Shown piece after piece: positions 8,746 through 17,744 of a DNA stretch of 64,000 nucleotides (within the stretch, counting starts at the first letter, position 1; each line of letters starts with the position of its first letter). Where the stretch lies: the NCBI RefSeq assembly GCF_007741495.1, contig NZ_CP036262.1, positions 2,604,001 to 2,668,000 on the forward strand. The letters run 5' to 3'. Under the pieces are notes generated by a model. That model saw only the letters and a list, made by a program, of their open reading frames with translations. It was not told the DNA's origin and did no database searches. This DNA is from Roseimaritima multifibrata (GTDB lineage: Bacteria > Planctomycetota > Planctomycetia > Pirellulales > Pirellulaceae). The position numbers and the translations under genes were made by a program.

Positions 8746-9729
8746 ATGTACGATGTTGTAGGCGTAGGCAATGCGTTGGTGGACATCCAGACGCAGGTTC
8801 CGGATTCTGTGTTGCGGGAACTGGATGTCGAAAAAGGCATTATGACTTTGGTTGACGATGCTCAGCAGCAAACCGTTTTGACCAAGGTCGCCCGCATGCC
8901 GCGGAATCGTTGTGCGGGCGGTTCCGCCGCCAATACGATCGTCGCGATTGCCGAATTTGGAGGCCGAGCGGCCTACATCGGAAAAGTTTGCCGCGATGAG
9001 GTCGGCGAGTTTTTTCTGCAAGACATGCGAGACATGGGCGTCAAGATCGACGTCGATCTGGCAAGCGAAGGACAGTCGGGCAGCTGTGCGGTTCTGATCA
9101 CCGGCGACGCCCAACGAACGATGCTGACAAACCTGGGCGTTTCGGCGACCCTGGATCCCGAAGACGTTGACGAAGAAGAAATCCGTCAAGCCAAATACGT
9201 CTACGTCGAAGGTTATTTGTTAACCGGCGAATCGACCAAAGCGGCTGCGATGCGAGCGATCGAATTGGCGAAGAAGCACAACGTGCTTGTCGCCTTTACC
9301 GCCTCCGATCCATTCCTCGTCAATATGTTGCGTGATGAACTGTGGACGTTGATCGACGATCATGTCGATCTGTTGTTCTGCAATGAAGAAGAAGCCAAAA
9401 GCCTTACCGGCAAAGATGACTGCCACGAATGTGCCGCCGAACTGCATCGGCATGTCGGCAACGTTGCCCTGACGTTAGGAGCCGAGGGCTCCTTGGTCAT
9501 GCACGATGGCGTGATGACCAAGATCGCTGGAGTTCCCTGCCATGCGATCGACACGACCGGAGCCGGTGACATGTACGCAGGAGCGTTCTTGTACGGAATC
9601 ACCAACGGCATGACCCAGGCGCAGGCTGGAAACTTAGCCTCACACGCAGCATCAAGAATCGTATCGCAGTTGGGGGCACGTTTGCATCATAAGTTCACCC
9701 CTGCCGAGATCGAAGATCTGATGAAATAA
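8746..9729 (+). CDS. PfkB family carbohydrate/nucleoside kinase (adenosine kinase-like)
   Basis: A ribokinase-fold sugar or nucleoside kinase of 327 residues. It opens [14 protein letters not shown], has the PfkB signature 1 region [20 protein letters not shown], and ends with signature 2 [16 protein letters not shown], which contains the GAGD anion hole and the catalytic Asp. The overall pattern ([13 protein letters not shown]..., [10 protein letters not shown]) is closest to the adenosine kinase-like branch common in planctomycetes and alphaproteobacteria, but the substrate cannot be fixed from motifs. The ATG at 8746 is chosen because the frame upstream to 8581 has no kinase features. A strong hairpin follows 25 bp after the stop. 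Confidence 0.85.
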   Translation: MYDVVGVGNALVDIQTQVPDSVLRELDVEKGIMTLVDDAQQQTVLTKVARMPRNRCAGGSAANTIVAIAEFGGRAAYIGKVCRDEVGEFFLQDMRDMGVKIDVDLASEGQSGSCAVLITGDAQRTMLTNLGVSATLDPEDVDEEEIRQAKYVYVEGYLLTGESTKAAAMRAIELAKKHNVLVAFTASDPFLVNMLRDELWTLIDDHVDLLFCNEEEAKSLTGKDDCHECAAELHRHVGNVALTLGAEGSLVMHDGVMTKIAGVPCHAIDTTGAGDMYAGAFLYGITNGMTQAQAGNLASHAASRIVSQLGARLHHKFTPAEIEDLMK

Positions 9730-9754
9730 GCAGGCGGGCCGTTAATCCGATCCG

Positions 9755-9780
9755 TATCGCCTTTCGCGGGAAAGGCGATA
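9755..9780 (+). terminator. Perfect 11-bp stem-loop after the PfkB kinase gene
   Basis: Arms tatcgcctttc (9755-9765) and gaaaggcgata (9770-9780) pair perfectly around the loop gcgg. It lies 25 bp after the stop codon. There is no run of T on the plus strand, so it may act as an mRNA 3' end or a weak terminator. A second, looser inverted repeat (ctctggcga with tcgccagag) lies about 100 bp further on and may serve the convergent gene. Confidence 0.55.
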
Positions 9781-9966
9781 TTCATAGGCGACGGTTTTCA
9801 CGTGTGGTTTCAAGTCGGCGACGCGAGTCGTGTCGTCGTGACAACAATGCAGTGGGAACCACCCTCTGGCGACGGCAGTGACGGAAACTACGCTCGCCAG
9901 AGCGTGGAAAGACCGCCAATACGATACGGACCAGATTTCGCTTAAACGCAGGCGGCCTCGGTTCGC

Positions 9967-10815
9967 TTAGTTCAGCTGTTCGCGAATGAAGGCTGGACGG
10001 TCGGTGGTAAGGGAGGCGGCTCCTAGGCTGGCAAACTGTTTTGCGTGAGCGGGATCGTTGACCGTCCAGATGTGCAGTTCAACTCCGCTCGCTTTTACTG
10101 CGTCGGCGAACGATTCATTCACAACCGACAGGTTGCCATTGGTTCCCAGTCCGGTCGCTTTGGTGTTTTGCAGTTTGCTGACGACTTGAGTTTGGGAAGG
10201 AGCCCATTTGCTTACCGGGGTCGATCGTTTGTAGGACGTCAACCAATTGGCTTTGTACTGCGGCATCATTTGGCGTGCCTTGCGAATGACCTCTTCATTG
10301 AAGCAGATCAAGACAACTTGATCGTCGGTAAGATCCGACGTGGTCAACTGCTTTTTCAGTTCGGGAAGAATTTCCGGACCACATTTGATTTCAACGAAAA
10401 ACTGCTTTCCGGGAGGGATGGTTTCGATCACTTCGCTGAGTGTCGGAATTTTTTCCCCTTTGAATTTCGGGTCCTTCCAAGCGCCTACCTCGACCGATTT
10501 CAGTTCTTCCATCGTCGACTCGGCCACTTTTAAGACTGGCTGACCGACGGCAACCCGTTTGGTGTTTTTGTCGTGGATGCAGGCGATCTGCCCATCCGAG
10601 GTCAGGTAGAAATCCCCTTCGATGCCGTCAGCACCCTGCTTCCAAGCTTCTTTGAAGGCGGCGACCGTGTTTTCCGGCGCATCAAAAGAGGCTCCGCGGT
10701 GGGCGATCACTTGTTGCGCCGACGCGGAACTGGATACTCCAACCATTAAAAAGAATCCCAAAACAAAGGATTTGGAGGGGCTAGTCATAAACGGACTTAA
10801 CGCAGTGATTTTCAT
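9967..10815 (-). CDS. Exported glycerophosphodiester phosphodiesterase
   Basis: Predicted to hydrolyse glycerophosphodiesters to glycerol 3-phosphate and an alcohol. After a signal peptide (SFVLGFFLMVGVSSSASA) the mature protein begins with the GDPD signature VIAHRGASFDAPENTVAAF, containing the catalytic His and the conserved Arg and Glu. It is followed by GADGIEGDFYLTSDG with metal-binding Glu and Asp, and CIHD with the second His. KQFFVEIKCG is the conserved Glu/Lys strand. Length (282 aa) is typical. The ATG at 10815 starts the most compact signal peptide; a longer frame reaches 10866. It acts outside the cytoplasm. Confidence 0.9.
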   Translation of the reverse strand: MKITALSPFMTSPSKSFVLGFFLMVGVSSSASAQQVIAHRGASFDAPENTVAAFKEAWKQGADGIEGDFYLTSDGQIACIHDKNTKRVAVGQPVLKVAESTMEELKSVEVGAWKDPKFKGEKIPTLSEVIETIPPGKQFFVEIKCGPEILPELKKQLTTSDLTDDQVVLICFNEEVIRKARQMMPQYKANWLTSYKRSTPVSKWAPSQTQVVSKLQNTKATGLGTNGNLSVVNESFADAVKASGVELHIWTVNDPAHAKQFASLGAASLTTDRPAFIREQLN

Positions 10816-10943
10816 GATTGCTATTGATTTGGACAAATGGGTGAGTGGGCGGTCGCCACTGCACAACCGCAGACGATCCGCGGTAGGTACGTTATTCTAA
10901 AGGTCTGATTTCGAGTGCGGACAGCCTAGTTGGCAGTCCAGCC

Positions 10944-12461
10944 ATGTTAATTTATCGCGAAGGACATTTCTTGAATTCGATCACCGCCCTGCTTGGCAAA
11001 ATTCGCATGCGGCTTTGGTGGCGTGAAGTGCTTAAGTCCGCAACGACCGGAATGATGGTGGGATTGGTCGCTGCGACCATTCTTAGCCTGATGCGCTGGG
11101 TCATCTTTCGGTCGGTGCCCGGGATGGAATGGACGCTCCCTTTGTTGGCCGCTGCGGTCGCGGCGATTTGGGCGACGGGGCGAAAGGTGACGCTGCAGGA
11201 CGCGGCGAAATGGATCGATCATCATTATGGCATGAAAGATCGCGCGCTGACGGCTCTAACGTTTGTGCAAACGGCTGAGAACGATTCGGCCGCTTCGGAT
11301 GCCAACTTAAACGTGGCGGAACAGTTACAGGTCCGTGACGCGATCATGCACTGCCGCAAAATTCGTCCGGCAGAATGCCTGCCTGTGATTTCACCCAGTC
11401 CGTTCCGAGAAAGCCTGTTGGTACTGTACCTGCTGATCGCCGCGGGGCTGGTCTACTGGGGAGGCAGTCCTCGCTCTGCAAAGGCTTCTGCCTATCCTGC
11501 TGCAAGCGGTGATCAAGTTGCCCTCCTTCGCTCGACCGTGCTAGAAGAATTTAAGCAATTGGCATCGGAGGATACGGGAACCGATCTGGAACCGGTCGCC
11601 GAGAAACTGGAGACATTGCTTGGGGAACTGGAAACCGAGGTAAATGATCAGGCCGACTGGTTCGCCAAACTGTCGGAAATTGAAGAAACCCTCCAAGAGG
11701 CCGAAGAGAGTTTGCAGATTTCGGCAGAGGACGAAGCGGTCACCGAAGCCCTTGCCGATGCGTTGTCCGATACCTCCGCCACCGAACCGGCCGCGGAAGC
11801 TTTCCGGGAACAAGATTATGAAAAGGCAGCCGACGCGTTAGAAAACGCCGCCGAGCAGTCTTTGCAGCCTGCGGAAAAGAAATCGCTTGCGGAGAAACTA
11901 AAAGCATTGGAACAGGAATTTGCCCAGCAACAATCCAATTCGCTTCAGCAGGCCAGTGAAGAACTGCGTGAAGGTCTTGAGCAGCAAGACCCGGGGAAAA
12001 CCGAATCTGCCATGAAGAAGATGGCGTCTGCCAGTAGGCAACAGGCTGCGAAACAACAGCAAGCCGCCGCGATGGCGGCTCAAATGGAACAAGTCGCCGC
12101 AGCCAAAAATCAAGGGAATGGCAATCGGCCCGGCGACAGTACCGATAAATCGGACCGCAGCTCCACTATGTGGGGACGGGGGACCGCTGGTGACCCGGAC
12201 AAGGGCCCCGAAACCGCCATGCAATCGGAGCGTCGCAAAGAAGAATTGACCGTCAGCGTTGGGGAAGGGGCAAGCGTCACCGAAAAAGTCCGAGGGACTG
12301 CGGATCAGGAATTGGCGACGCGTGAATACGCCGAGCAATTTCAGCGTTTCCAGCAGCAAGCCGAAGCGGTCCTCGAACGCGAGGATCTGCCCGTCGGACA
12401 TCGGCGGACCATTCAGGATTACTTCCGTCGGATTCGGCCGACCACCGAAGACAGCCCCTAG
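10944..12461 (+). CDS. Membrane-anchored coiled-coil protein, 505 aa
   Basis: The N-terminal third has two predicted membrane helices (TTGMMVGLVAATILSLM and WTLPLLAAAVAAIWATG), then a cytoplasmic-looking segment and another helix SLLVLYLLIAAGLVYW near residue 160. Residues of about 190-410 are a long acidic, Gln-rich coiled coil (EETLQEAEESLQ, EQEFAQQQSNSLQQ). It ends LPVGHRRTIQDYFRRIRP, a tail I associate with planctomycete proteins found beside MoxR/DUF58/von Willebrand factor-type operons, but no such genes are next to it here. No enzymatic motif is seen. Function unknown; a scaffold or envelope-spanning role is possible. The ATG at 10944 is used; a TTG in frame near 10970 is an alternative. 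Confidence 0.75.
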   Translation: MLIYREGHFLNSITALLGKIRMRLWWREVLKSATTGMMVGLVAATILSLMRWVIFRSVPGMEWTLPLLAAAVAAIWATGRKVTLQDAAKWIDHHYGMKDRALTALTFVQTAENDSAASDANLNVAEQLQVRDAIMHCRKIRPAECLPVISPSPFRESLLVLYLLIAAGLVYWGGSPRSAKASAYPAASGDQVALLRSTVLEEFKQLASEDTGTDLEPVAEKLETLLGELETEVNDQADWFAKLSEIEETLQEAEESLQISAEDEAVTEALADALSDTSATEPAAEAFREQDYEKAADALENAAEQSLQPAEKKSLAEKLKALEQEFAQQQSNSLQQASEELREGLEQQDPGKTESAMKKMASASRQQAAKQQQAAAMAAQMEQVAAAKNQGNGNRPGDSTDKSDRSSTMWGRGTAGDPDKGPETAMQSERRKEELTVSVGEGASVTEKVRGTADQELATREYAEQFQRFQQQAEAVLEREDLPVGHRRTIQDYFRRIRPTTEDSP

Positions 12462-12521
12462 TCATCGCATTCACTCGCCACTCCGCGAACCGCACCTCAT
12501 TGTTGGAACCCGGGCCCTTTC

Positions 12522-12893
12522 ATGTCGATTTCAAAGCCTCCGAATCCGAACGATCTTTCCCTCCGTCAGGCTCAGGCCGATATCGACGAATGGATTCAAA
12601 CCGTTGGCGTTCGTTACTTTGCTCCGTTGACGAACCTTGCACAGTTGGTCGAAGAGGTGGGCGAGGTCGCTCGAATCCTTTCGCGAACGGTCGGCGAGCA
12701 GTCGTACAAAGCGACCGACACGCAGGGGGATTTGGCCGACGAACTGGCGGACGTCCTGTTTGTCACTCTTTGTCTGGCCAACCAATCGGGAATCGATCTG
12801 CAGACCGCCCTACAGAGAAACCTCGAAAAGAAGACCAAGAGGGATGCCACCCGTCATCGCAACAACCCGAAACTGCAACCACCCACCCAGTAG
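12522..12893 (+). CDS. MazG-like nucleotide pyrophosphohydrolase
   Basis: A 123-residue all-alpha NTP pyrophosphohydrolase of the MazG/iMazG type, expected to hydrolyse (d)NTPs to monophosphates as house cleaning. The metal-binding motifs are visible: LVEEVGEVARIL (an ExxE-type helix near residue 44) and LADELADVLFVTLCLA (ExxD helix near residue 72). After the domain come residues LEKKTKRDATRH and a Pro-rich tail. It follows the coiled-coil gene by 60 bp on the same strand. Confidence 0.88.
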   Translation: MSISKPPNPNDLSLRQAQADIDEWIQTVGVRYFAPLTNLAQLVEEVGEVARILSRTVGEQSYKATDTQGDLADELADVLFVTLCLANQSGIDLQTALQRNLEKKTKRDATRHRNNPKLQPPTQ

Positions 12894-12904
12894 TAAGGTT
12901 GAAC

Positions 12905-13040
12905 ACCCGAGTTCCGTGAGATAGGCTGCCAGCCGATAAAAAGCAGGACAGGCTGCCAGCCAGTCAAGCGATGCGGTAGGCTATAAGCCTGTGGCAGGGA
13001 AGCGAACCCCACCATCGCACCAACGACAAGCGTCCACCCT
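12905..13040. repeat. Short repeat-rich spacer with aggctgccagcc direct repeats
   Basis: The motif ggctgccagcc occurs twice about 30 bp apart (near 12923 and 12950), followed by the related ggctataagcctgtggcagg. This resembles the short GC-rich palindromic material found elsewhere between genes here. No ORF with recognisable content lies in it; the frame of the downstream glycosylase is open through part of it, which argues against the most upstream start for that gene. Confidence 0.4.
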
Positions 13041-13118
13041 AACCGCTTGGCTTGCAGGCATTTACAGACAGCATCCGGCGAACTGGGTGCCGACAACTTC
13101 TACAGGATTTTCGACCGA

Positions 13119-14078
13119 GTGAGTCCCTCTGAAACATCAAACGAATCGCTTCCATCTATTTCGTTTGAGCAGTTATGTTCCTCGTTGGCCTCCATGTCGA
13201 AACACCTCTCGCGGTGCGGTGCGGAGTGGCTGCCTCGCGGCGATGCAGCAAAGGGGGATGCATGGTTAAACGAGCACCTCGCTCAGGATTTGGGTTCCAC
13301 TTCTCAGGCTGCCGCACCAGCTGCGCCCCCCGTTTCGCCAGTAGCACAGGCACCCGCCGCGACACAGGCGACTCCAGCACCCGCTGCAACGCAGGCGACT
13401 CCAGCAACACCAGCGGTTGCTCAAACCAAACCGGCGGCCGCCCCGGCGCCGCCGAAAGCTCCGGTCATAAAAACCCCCTCGGTTCCGTCTCCCTATCCTG
13501 TTTCGTTGCCGCTTGCCGACCGGGAAAACTGGTTGACCGCTGCAGCTGCGAAAGTCGCCGCCTGTGTCGCCTGTGCCGAATTAGCGGGAACTCGAAAGCA
13601 CACGGTCTTTGGGGAAGGGAATCCAGACGCCCGAGTCTGTTTTCTGAGTGATGTTCCCAAGGAAGAAGAGGATCGCTCGGGGCGGCCTTTTGTTGGCCAG
13701 CCAGGGGAACTGCTGACCAAGATGATCGAGGCTTGTAAGCTTCGCCGCGAAGACGTTTATCTAATGAATTCGTTGAAGTGCCGGCCCCCTGGAAACCGGC
13801 ATCCCCGGCAGGATGAAATCGACCGCTGCCGACCCTATTTTACGGCTCAGCTGGACGTGGTTCAGCCGGAGTACATTGTCTGTATGGGGTTGATGGCGGC
13901 GCAGACTTTGCTGCAGACAAAAGAATCGGTTGGTCAACTGCGCGGACGATTTCACGTCTATCGAACGAGCAAAGTGCTGGTCACCTATCATCCGGAATAC
14001 CTTTTACGGACCCCTTCGGCAAAGCGCTTAGCCTGGGAAGACCTCCAACGCATGATGGCCGACATGGGGACCGCGTAG
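13119..14078 (+). CDS. Uracil-DNA glycosylase, family 4-type with iron-sulfur cluster
   Basis: Predicted to remove uracil from DNA in base excision repair. The C-terminal 190 residues carry the domain: CVACAEL and, later, LKCRPPGNRHP with DRC 11 residues on supply the four Cys of a 4Fe-4S cluster; GEGNPDARVCFLSD is motif 1 and contacts the uracil; RPFVGQPGELL follows; HPEYLLR is the motif 2 loop. The N-terminal third is a low-complexity linker rich in Ala, Pro, Thr and Gln (VAQAPAATQATPAPAATQ), repeated in register. The start is uncertain: GTG at 13119 is preferred over TTG at 13047, which lies in repeat-like sequence; ATG at 13195 is also possible. Confidence 0.85.
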   Translation: MSPSETSNESLPSISFEQLCSSLASMSKHLSRCGAEWLPRGDAAKGDAWLNEHLAQDLGSTSQAAAPAAPPVSPVAQAPAATQATPAPAATQATPATPAVAQTKPAAAPAPPKAPVIKTPSVPSPYPVSLPLADRENWLTAAAAKVAACVACAELAGTRKHTVFGEGNPDARVCFLSDVPKEEEDRSGRPFVGQPGELLTKMIEACKLRREDVYLMNSLKCRPPGNRHPRQDEIDRCRPYFTAQLDVVQPEYIVCMGLMAAQTLLQTKESVGQLRGRFHVYRTSKVLVTYHPEYLLRTPSAKRLAWEDLQRMMADMGTA

Positions 14079-14138
14079 TTCAACTATCATTTGTCTTGCA
14101 TTACTATTCTGGCCTGCTATTTCTAATCGTTGATTTCA

Positions 14139-15194
14139 ATGAAGAACCTGAATCCTCGCGAAGCCAAAGATCTCCCTTCCGAAGCGATTGGAGAAGACGA
14201 ATTAGAACGTCCACAACCGGCTGACGAACCGATTGATCGGTTTGCGGGTGGGGATTTGCTGACGGTCATGCGAGGAACCATCGACCGACTGCAAAGAGAC
14301 CGAACCGCGTTGGGGGATCTGAAAATCCTCTCTCGCACGATTCGCGAATTGCGGTACGCATTTAAGGTTTTTCGTCCCTTCCGCCGTCGTCGCAAGGTGA
14401 CCATTTTTGGGTCGGCTCGGACCAAGCCCGATCATCCGCAGTACCTGACCGCCGAAGGGTTCGCTAAACGGATGGCCGAGCACGGCTGGATGGTGATCAC
14501 CGGGGCCGGAGGCGGGATCATGGAAGCGGGCCACAAAGGGGCCGGCCGAGAAGCATCGATGGGGCTGAATATCATGCTCCCCTTCGAACAAAGTTCAAAT
14601 CCCTATATCGAAGGGGATCCTAAACTGGTCACGCTGAAGTACTTCTTCACGCGGAAGTTGATGTTTGTCAAAGAAACCAGCGCCATCGTTTGTTGCCCCG
14701 GTGGATTTGGGACATTGGACGAGACCTTTGAAACGATCACGCTGTTGCAAACCGGTAAACAGACGATGGTCCCGGTCGTGCTGCTGGACGAGCCCGGGGG
14801 AAGTTACTGGAAGGATCTGGGCGTCTTCCTGGAGAAACAATTGATCTCCGGTGGATTGGCTAGTCCGGAGGACGTTTCGCTTTACAAAATCACCGATTCG
14901 ATCGACGAAGCGATTGAAGAGGTCTTGAAGTTTTACCGGGTCTATCACAGCCTTCGCTATGTCCGCGAGAAACTGGTTTTTCGGATCAAGAAGAAATTGT
15001 CGGACGATCGGCTTGCGGAACTGGCAAAGCGGTTTGCCGATATTCTGGTCGAGGGAACCTATGAACAAACGACCGCGTTGCCCGAAGAGAGCGGGGAACC
15101 GGAAGTGGCTGATCTGCCTCGACTGGTCTTCCAGTTCAACCGTCGGAATTTGGGACGACTGCGTATGTTGATCGATTTTATTAACGAATCGTGA
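14139..15194 (+). CDS. LOG family protein (TIGR00730-type, Rossmann fold)
   Basis: The central domain shows the LOG family motifs: VTIFGSARTKPDHPQY, then ITGAGGGIMEAGHKGAG, and the signature PGGFGTLDETFE with the Arg/Glu pair expected at the active site. Characterised members release cytokinin bases from their ribotides as phosphoribohydrolases, but bacterial relatives are often misnamed lysine decarboxylases; the substrate here is unknown. The protein is longer (351 aa) than plain LOG proteins, with about 85 extra N-terminal and 100 extra C-terminal residues that I do not recognise. The ATG at 14139 is chosen over TTG at 14130. Its stop overlaps the start of the methyltransferase by 4 bp. 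Confidence 0.88.
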   Translation: MKNLNPREAKDLPSEAIGEDELERPQPADEPIDRFAGGDLLTVMRGTIDRLQRDRTALGDLKILSRTIRELRYAFKVFRPFRRRRKVTIFGSARTKPDHPQYLTAEGFAKRMAEHGWMVITGAGGGIMEAGHKGAGREASMGLNIMLPFEQSSNPYIEGDPKLVTLKYFFTRKLMFVKETSAIVCCPGGFGTLDETFETITLLQTGKQTMVPVVLLDEPGGSYWKDLGVFLEKQLISGGLASPEDVSLYKITDSIDEAIEEVLKFYRVYHSLRYVREKLVFRIKKKLSDDRLAELAKRFADILVEGTYEQTTALPEESGEPEVADLPRLVFQFNRRNLGRLRMLIDFINES

Positions 15195-16060
15195 GTCCCC
15201 TTTCCGAGAATCCTAACGATCCGCTGGCCGATCGCCGGCAATGGGAACAAGCGGTTGCCCAGAATCGACGTACGTACGATGCGATGGCCGCTGCCAATGC
15301 GCCTCTGTGCCGTCCGGCAACCGATGCGGAATTGAAAAATCCGCTAAAAACGGTCGATCCACTGGGGTGGTTGGGAGGTTCGATCGCCGGTTGGCAGGTT
15401 CTCTGTCTAGCAGCGGGAGGAGGCCGCCAAAGCATGCTTTATGCAGCTGCCGGGGCTCACGTGACGGTCGTGGATATCAGCCCCGCGATGCTGGAACGCG
15501 ATCGGATCGAAGCGCAACAGCGCCAGCTGAAACTAAGGCTGATTGAAACTTCGATGGATTCGCTGTCGATGCTTGCCAATCAATCGTTTGATGCGGTCAT
15601 TCATCCCGTTAGCACCTGCTACCTGCCCGACGTCTCGGCCGTCTTTCGCGAAGTCGCTCGCGTGACACGTCCCGGCGGGTTGTACGTCAGTCAGCATAAG
15701 ACGCCGACCAGCCTGCAAACCTCCGCGCAGCGTGTTTCCGGAGAGTACGTGTTGCAGCATCGCTATTACCGCGAACAACCGATTCCCGCCCCGCCGCGTG
15801 ACAACAACATTACGGCTCGACTACGCGAACCCGGAGCCATTGAATACTTGCACCGCTGGGAACAGTTGGTGGGAGGGATCTGCCGGAGCGGGTTTGCGAT
15901 CGAAGATTTGGTTGAACCGTTCCACGCGAAAGGGAGCCAGGCGGAGGCCGATTCCGGAGACGATTCATTCGCCAACCGAGCCCAGTACGTCGCCCCCTAC
16001 GTCCGCATCAAAGCGCGACGAGCATCGTCAGCGGCGGCGGCACCTCAATTGATCCTGTAG
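15191..16060 (+). CDS. Class I SAM-dependent methyltransferase
   Basis: A 289-residue methyltransferase with the SAM-binding motif I region VLCLAAGGGRQSMLYA, motif II VTVVDISPAMLERDR and the post-motif REVARVTRPGGLYVSQHK. It resembles methyltransferase type 11 domains; the substrate cannot be predicted. It starts with GTG in the overlap GTGA with the stop of the LOG gene, so the two are translationally coupled and likely work together. The N-terminal 60 residues are polar and unique to this subfamily. A cytoplasmic enzyme. Confidence 0.85.
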   Translation: MSPLSENPNDPLADRRQWEQAVAQNRRTYDAMAAANAPLCRPATDAELKNPLKTVDPLGWLGGSIAGWQVLCLAAGGGRQSMLYAAAGAHVTVVDISPAMLERDRIEAQQRQLKLRLIETSMDSLSMLANQSFDAVIHPVSTCYLPDVSAVFREVARVTRPGGLYVSQHKTPTSLQTSAQRVSGEYVLQHRYYREQPIPAPPRDNNITARLREPGAIEYLHRWEQLVGGICRSGFAIEDLVEPFHAKGSQAEADSGDDSFANRAQYVAPYVRIKARRASSAAAAPQLIL

Positions 16061-16199
16061 GGGCGTCTCCGTTTATACGTGACGAAAAATATGGCTCCCC
16101 GCGCCCCTAAGTAAGCTTGTTATCGCGGAAGAAACATTGGCAAGCTCAATACGTCCATCATTGTTTTCTGTTTGATTCGACGAAGCTTGCTTGGGGGAG

Positions 16200-16312
16200 A
16201 GTGAACGCCTAGCCCGCTGGGCTAAAAGCACTGCACTCCGACTCGAATGAGCAGGGTTGAAACCCGTCACCTATAAATCGCACGTCCCCCGCGAAAGGCG
16301 ACACTCGCTAAA
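16200..16312. repeat. Copy of a dispersed intergenic repeat (cccgctgggctaaaagcac family)
   Basis: The segment containing cccgctgggctaaaagcac, then cgactcgaatgagcagg and tataaatcgcacgtcc closely matches segments at about 28588-28665 and 30865-30905. It sits between the methyltransferase and the convergent LapA-like gene. No coding content is seen in 16061-16315 beyond this repeat. Confidence 0.6.
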
Positions 16313-16315
16313 CCG

Positions 16316-16567
16316 TTAGGCGTCGGCTTGAGATTTTGCGGCTTCGATTGCTCGCGCTCGTTTGGCTCGGCGATGCAGCCACATCCCGGTCATCAACGAC
16401 CCCGAAATAAATCCGACCGCGGCGGTCCCAAAAACCAGCAGCGTGGTCGAAATTTCGACCTTCGTAAAAGCCAAATCGATCTCGGTTGGCTCTTTGTTTA
16501 GCAAGCCAAAAATCAATATCGAGGCGAGCAAGATCAGTAGAAGGACGATTTTGATTTTGTGAAGCAT
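16316..16567 (-). CDS. LapA/DUF1049-like small inner-membrane protein
   Basis: An 83-residue protein with two membrane helices: IKIVLLLILLASILIFGLLN and VFGTAAVGFISGSLMTGMW, separated by TEIDLAFTKVEIS and followed by a basic tail LHRRAKRARAIEAAK. This arrangement matches the lipopolysaccharide assembly protein A (DUF1049) family, which in Gammaproteobacteria regulates LPS output together with LapB; no lapB is adjacent here. The ATG at 16567 is preferred over one six codons upstream. It is divergent from imuA with about 300 bp between them. Confidence 0.7.
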   Translation of the reverse strand: MLHKIKIVLLLILLASILIFGLLNKEPTEIDLAFTKVEISTTLLVFGTAAVGFISGSLMTGMWLHRRAKRARAIEAAKSQADA

Positions 16568-16874
16568 GGTTCTTGGAGTTCGCAAATTTCAGAAAAGTGA
16601 AACGTCATGCGAATGACTTGTGCAAAAGCATAACAGGTCCTGGGGGGCAAAATCACGCCACGGGGACCAGAGGTGTCCAACGCTCCGATTAAAAGAGCCC
16701 CCGTTGCTGCGGTTCGGACTTTTTTGTCCCCAATGCAGAAAAAAGATGCAATGCTAGCGTTGTTTCGTTACGATACAGATGTACACAGTTTGTGGCTTTT
16801 TGCTTCCCGCAGCCTGCGTGCCCGAAACGGAACTGATGTTGCTTAGAACTAGTTGGACGCCAAGGAATTCCAGG
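16568..16874. other. Divergent intergenic region between lapA-like gene and imuA
   Basis: About 300 bp should hold promoters for both genes. I looked for a LexA-type operator because imuA-imuB operons are usually SOS genes. No copy of the Gram-positive (CGAAC-type) or alphaproteobacterial (GTTC-N7-GTTC) box is present. A candidate is the tract around 16765-16785 (gtttcgttacgatac), but its match to a known box is weak. Planctomycete LexA boxes are not something I can apply from memory. Confidence 0.3.
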
Positions 16875-17744
16875 ATGGCCATTCAGACAGCGCAGGTGCG
16901 GCGATTGCAGCAGCAGGTCGCCCGTCTTGAAGGAAGCAATCGGGTCGTGGATCAGCCGGCGGTTTCGTGTGGAGTTCCCCCGTTGGATGCTTTGTTGCCC
17001 CGAGGCGGATTTTCGACAAGCGGGATGGTGGAATGGCTGGCGACTTCTCCGGGGGGAGGGGCTCGGTTGCTGTCGATGCTTGCTGCGGCCGCTTGCCTGC
17101 GCGTTCGTTCAGGACCTTTGTTGGTGGTCGATCAAGCGGGGACTTTTTATCCTCCGGCAGCGATTCAGTTGGGGATTCCAGCGGATCGTCTGATCTGGGT
17201 TCGCCCTTCCGAGCGGCAGGACCAGGTGTGGGCGATCGATCAGGGGCTGCGGTGCGGGGCGATCGCGGCGGTCTGGAGTCCGCTTGGCAGTTGGTTGGAT
17301 GATCGGGATGCGAGACGTTTTCAGTTGGCTGCTGAAACTGGAAACACGCAAGCTTTTTTTGTTCGTCCTGGAGCGGTCCATGGAGAACCCAGTCACGCCG
17401 AAGTCCGCTGGTATGTGGCTCAAAAAGAATCAGAGGATCTCTCGCAGACGGCTGCTTCGGAATCCGTTGAGGGCTCAAGCGGGCGAGAAATCCGAGCCAC
17501 ATTGGCTCGCTGCCGAGGCGGCCAGATCAATCGTTCGGCTACGTTTATTGTCAGTGAACAAGGAACCATCGATGCCGTTTCCACCCCGCCACGACGCATC
17601 GCTTCGCACCGCACCGGATCCTCGTCGGGAACACGAACTTCATGGGGACGACAGCCCTCCCGGAACCTCTCCGAGGCGGCTGGCGATCTGGCTGCCCAAT
17701 TGGCCCGTCCAGCGACTGGCCAACGTCGAAAAAATTCCGCCTGA
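16875..17744 (+). CDS. imuA: ImuA-like RecA-related protein (translesion mutagenesis)
   Basis: In other bacteria ImuA works with ImuB and DnaE2 in SOS-induced mutagenesis. Here the N-terminus has a short coiled helix RRLQQQVARLE, then SCGVPPLDALLPRGGFSTSGMVEW, typical of the ImuA/SulA-like RecA-fold family. Strands GPLLVVDQAG and IPADRLIWVRPSE follow, and ARCRGG lies near the end of the domain. The Walker A motif is degenerate, as is usual. The last 58 codons overlap the first 58 of imuB in another frame. The ATG at 16875 is used; the frame is open up to 16779. Confidence 0.82.
   Translation: MAIQTAQVRRLQQQVARLEGSNRVVDQPAVSCGVPPLDALLPRGGFSTSGMVEWLATSPGGGARLLSMLAAAACLRVRSGPLLVVDQAGTFYPPAAIQLGIPADRLIWVRPSERQDQVWAIDQGLRCGAIAAVWSPLGSWLDDRDARRFQLAAETGNTQAFFVRPGAVHGEPSHAEVRWYVAQKESEDLSQTAASESVEGSSGREIRATLARCRGGQINRSATFIVSEQGTIDAVSTPPRRIASHRTGSSSGTRTSWGRQPSRNLSEAAGDLAAQLARPATGQRRKNSA

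Noticed and set aside
16700-16874. LexA box upstream of imuA
   Set aside because: No match to the Gram-positive or alphaproteobacterial consensus; the only similar tract is too weak to claim.
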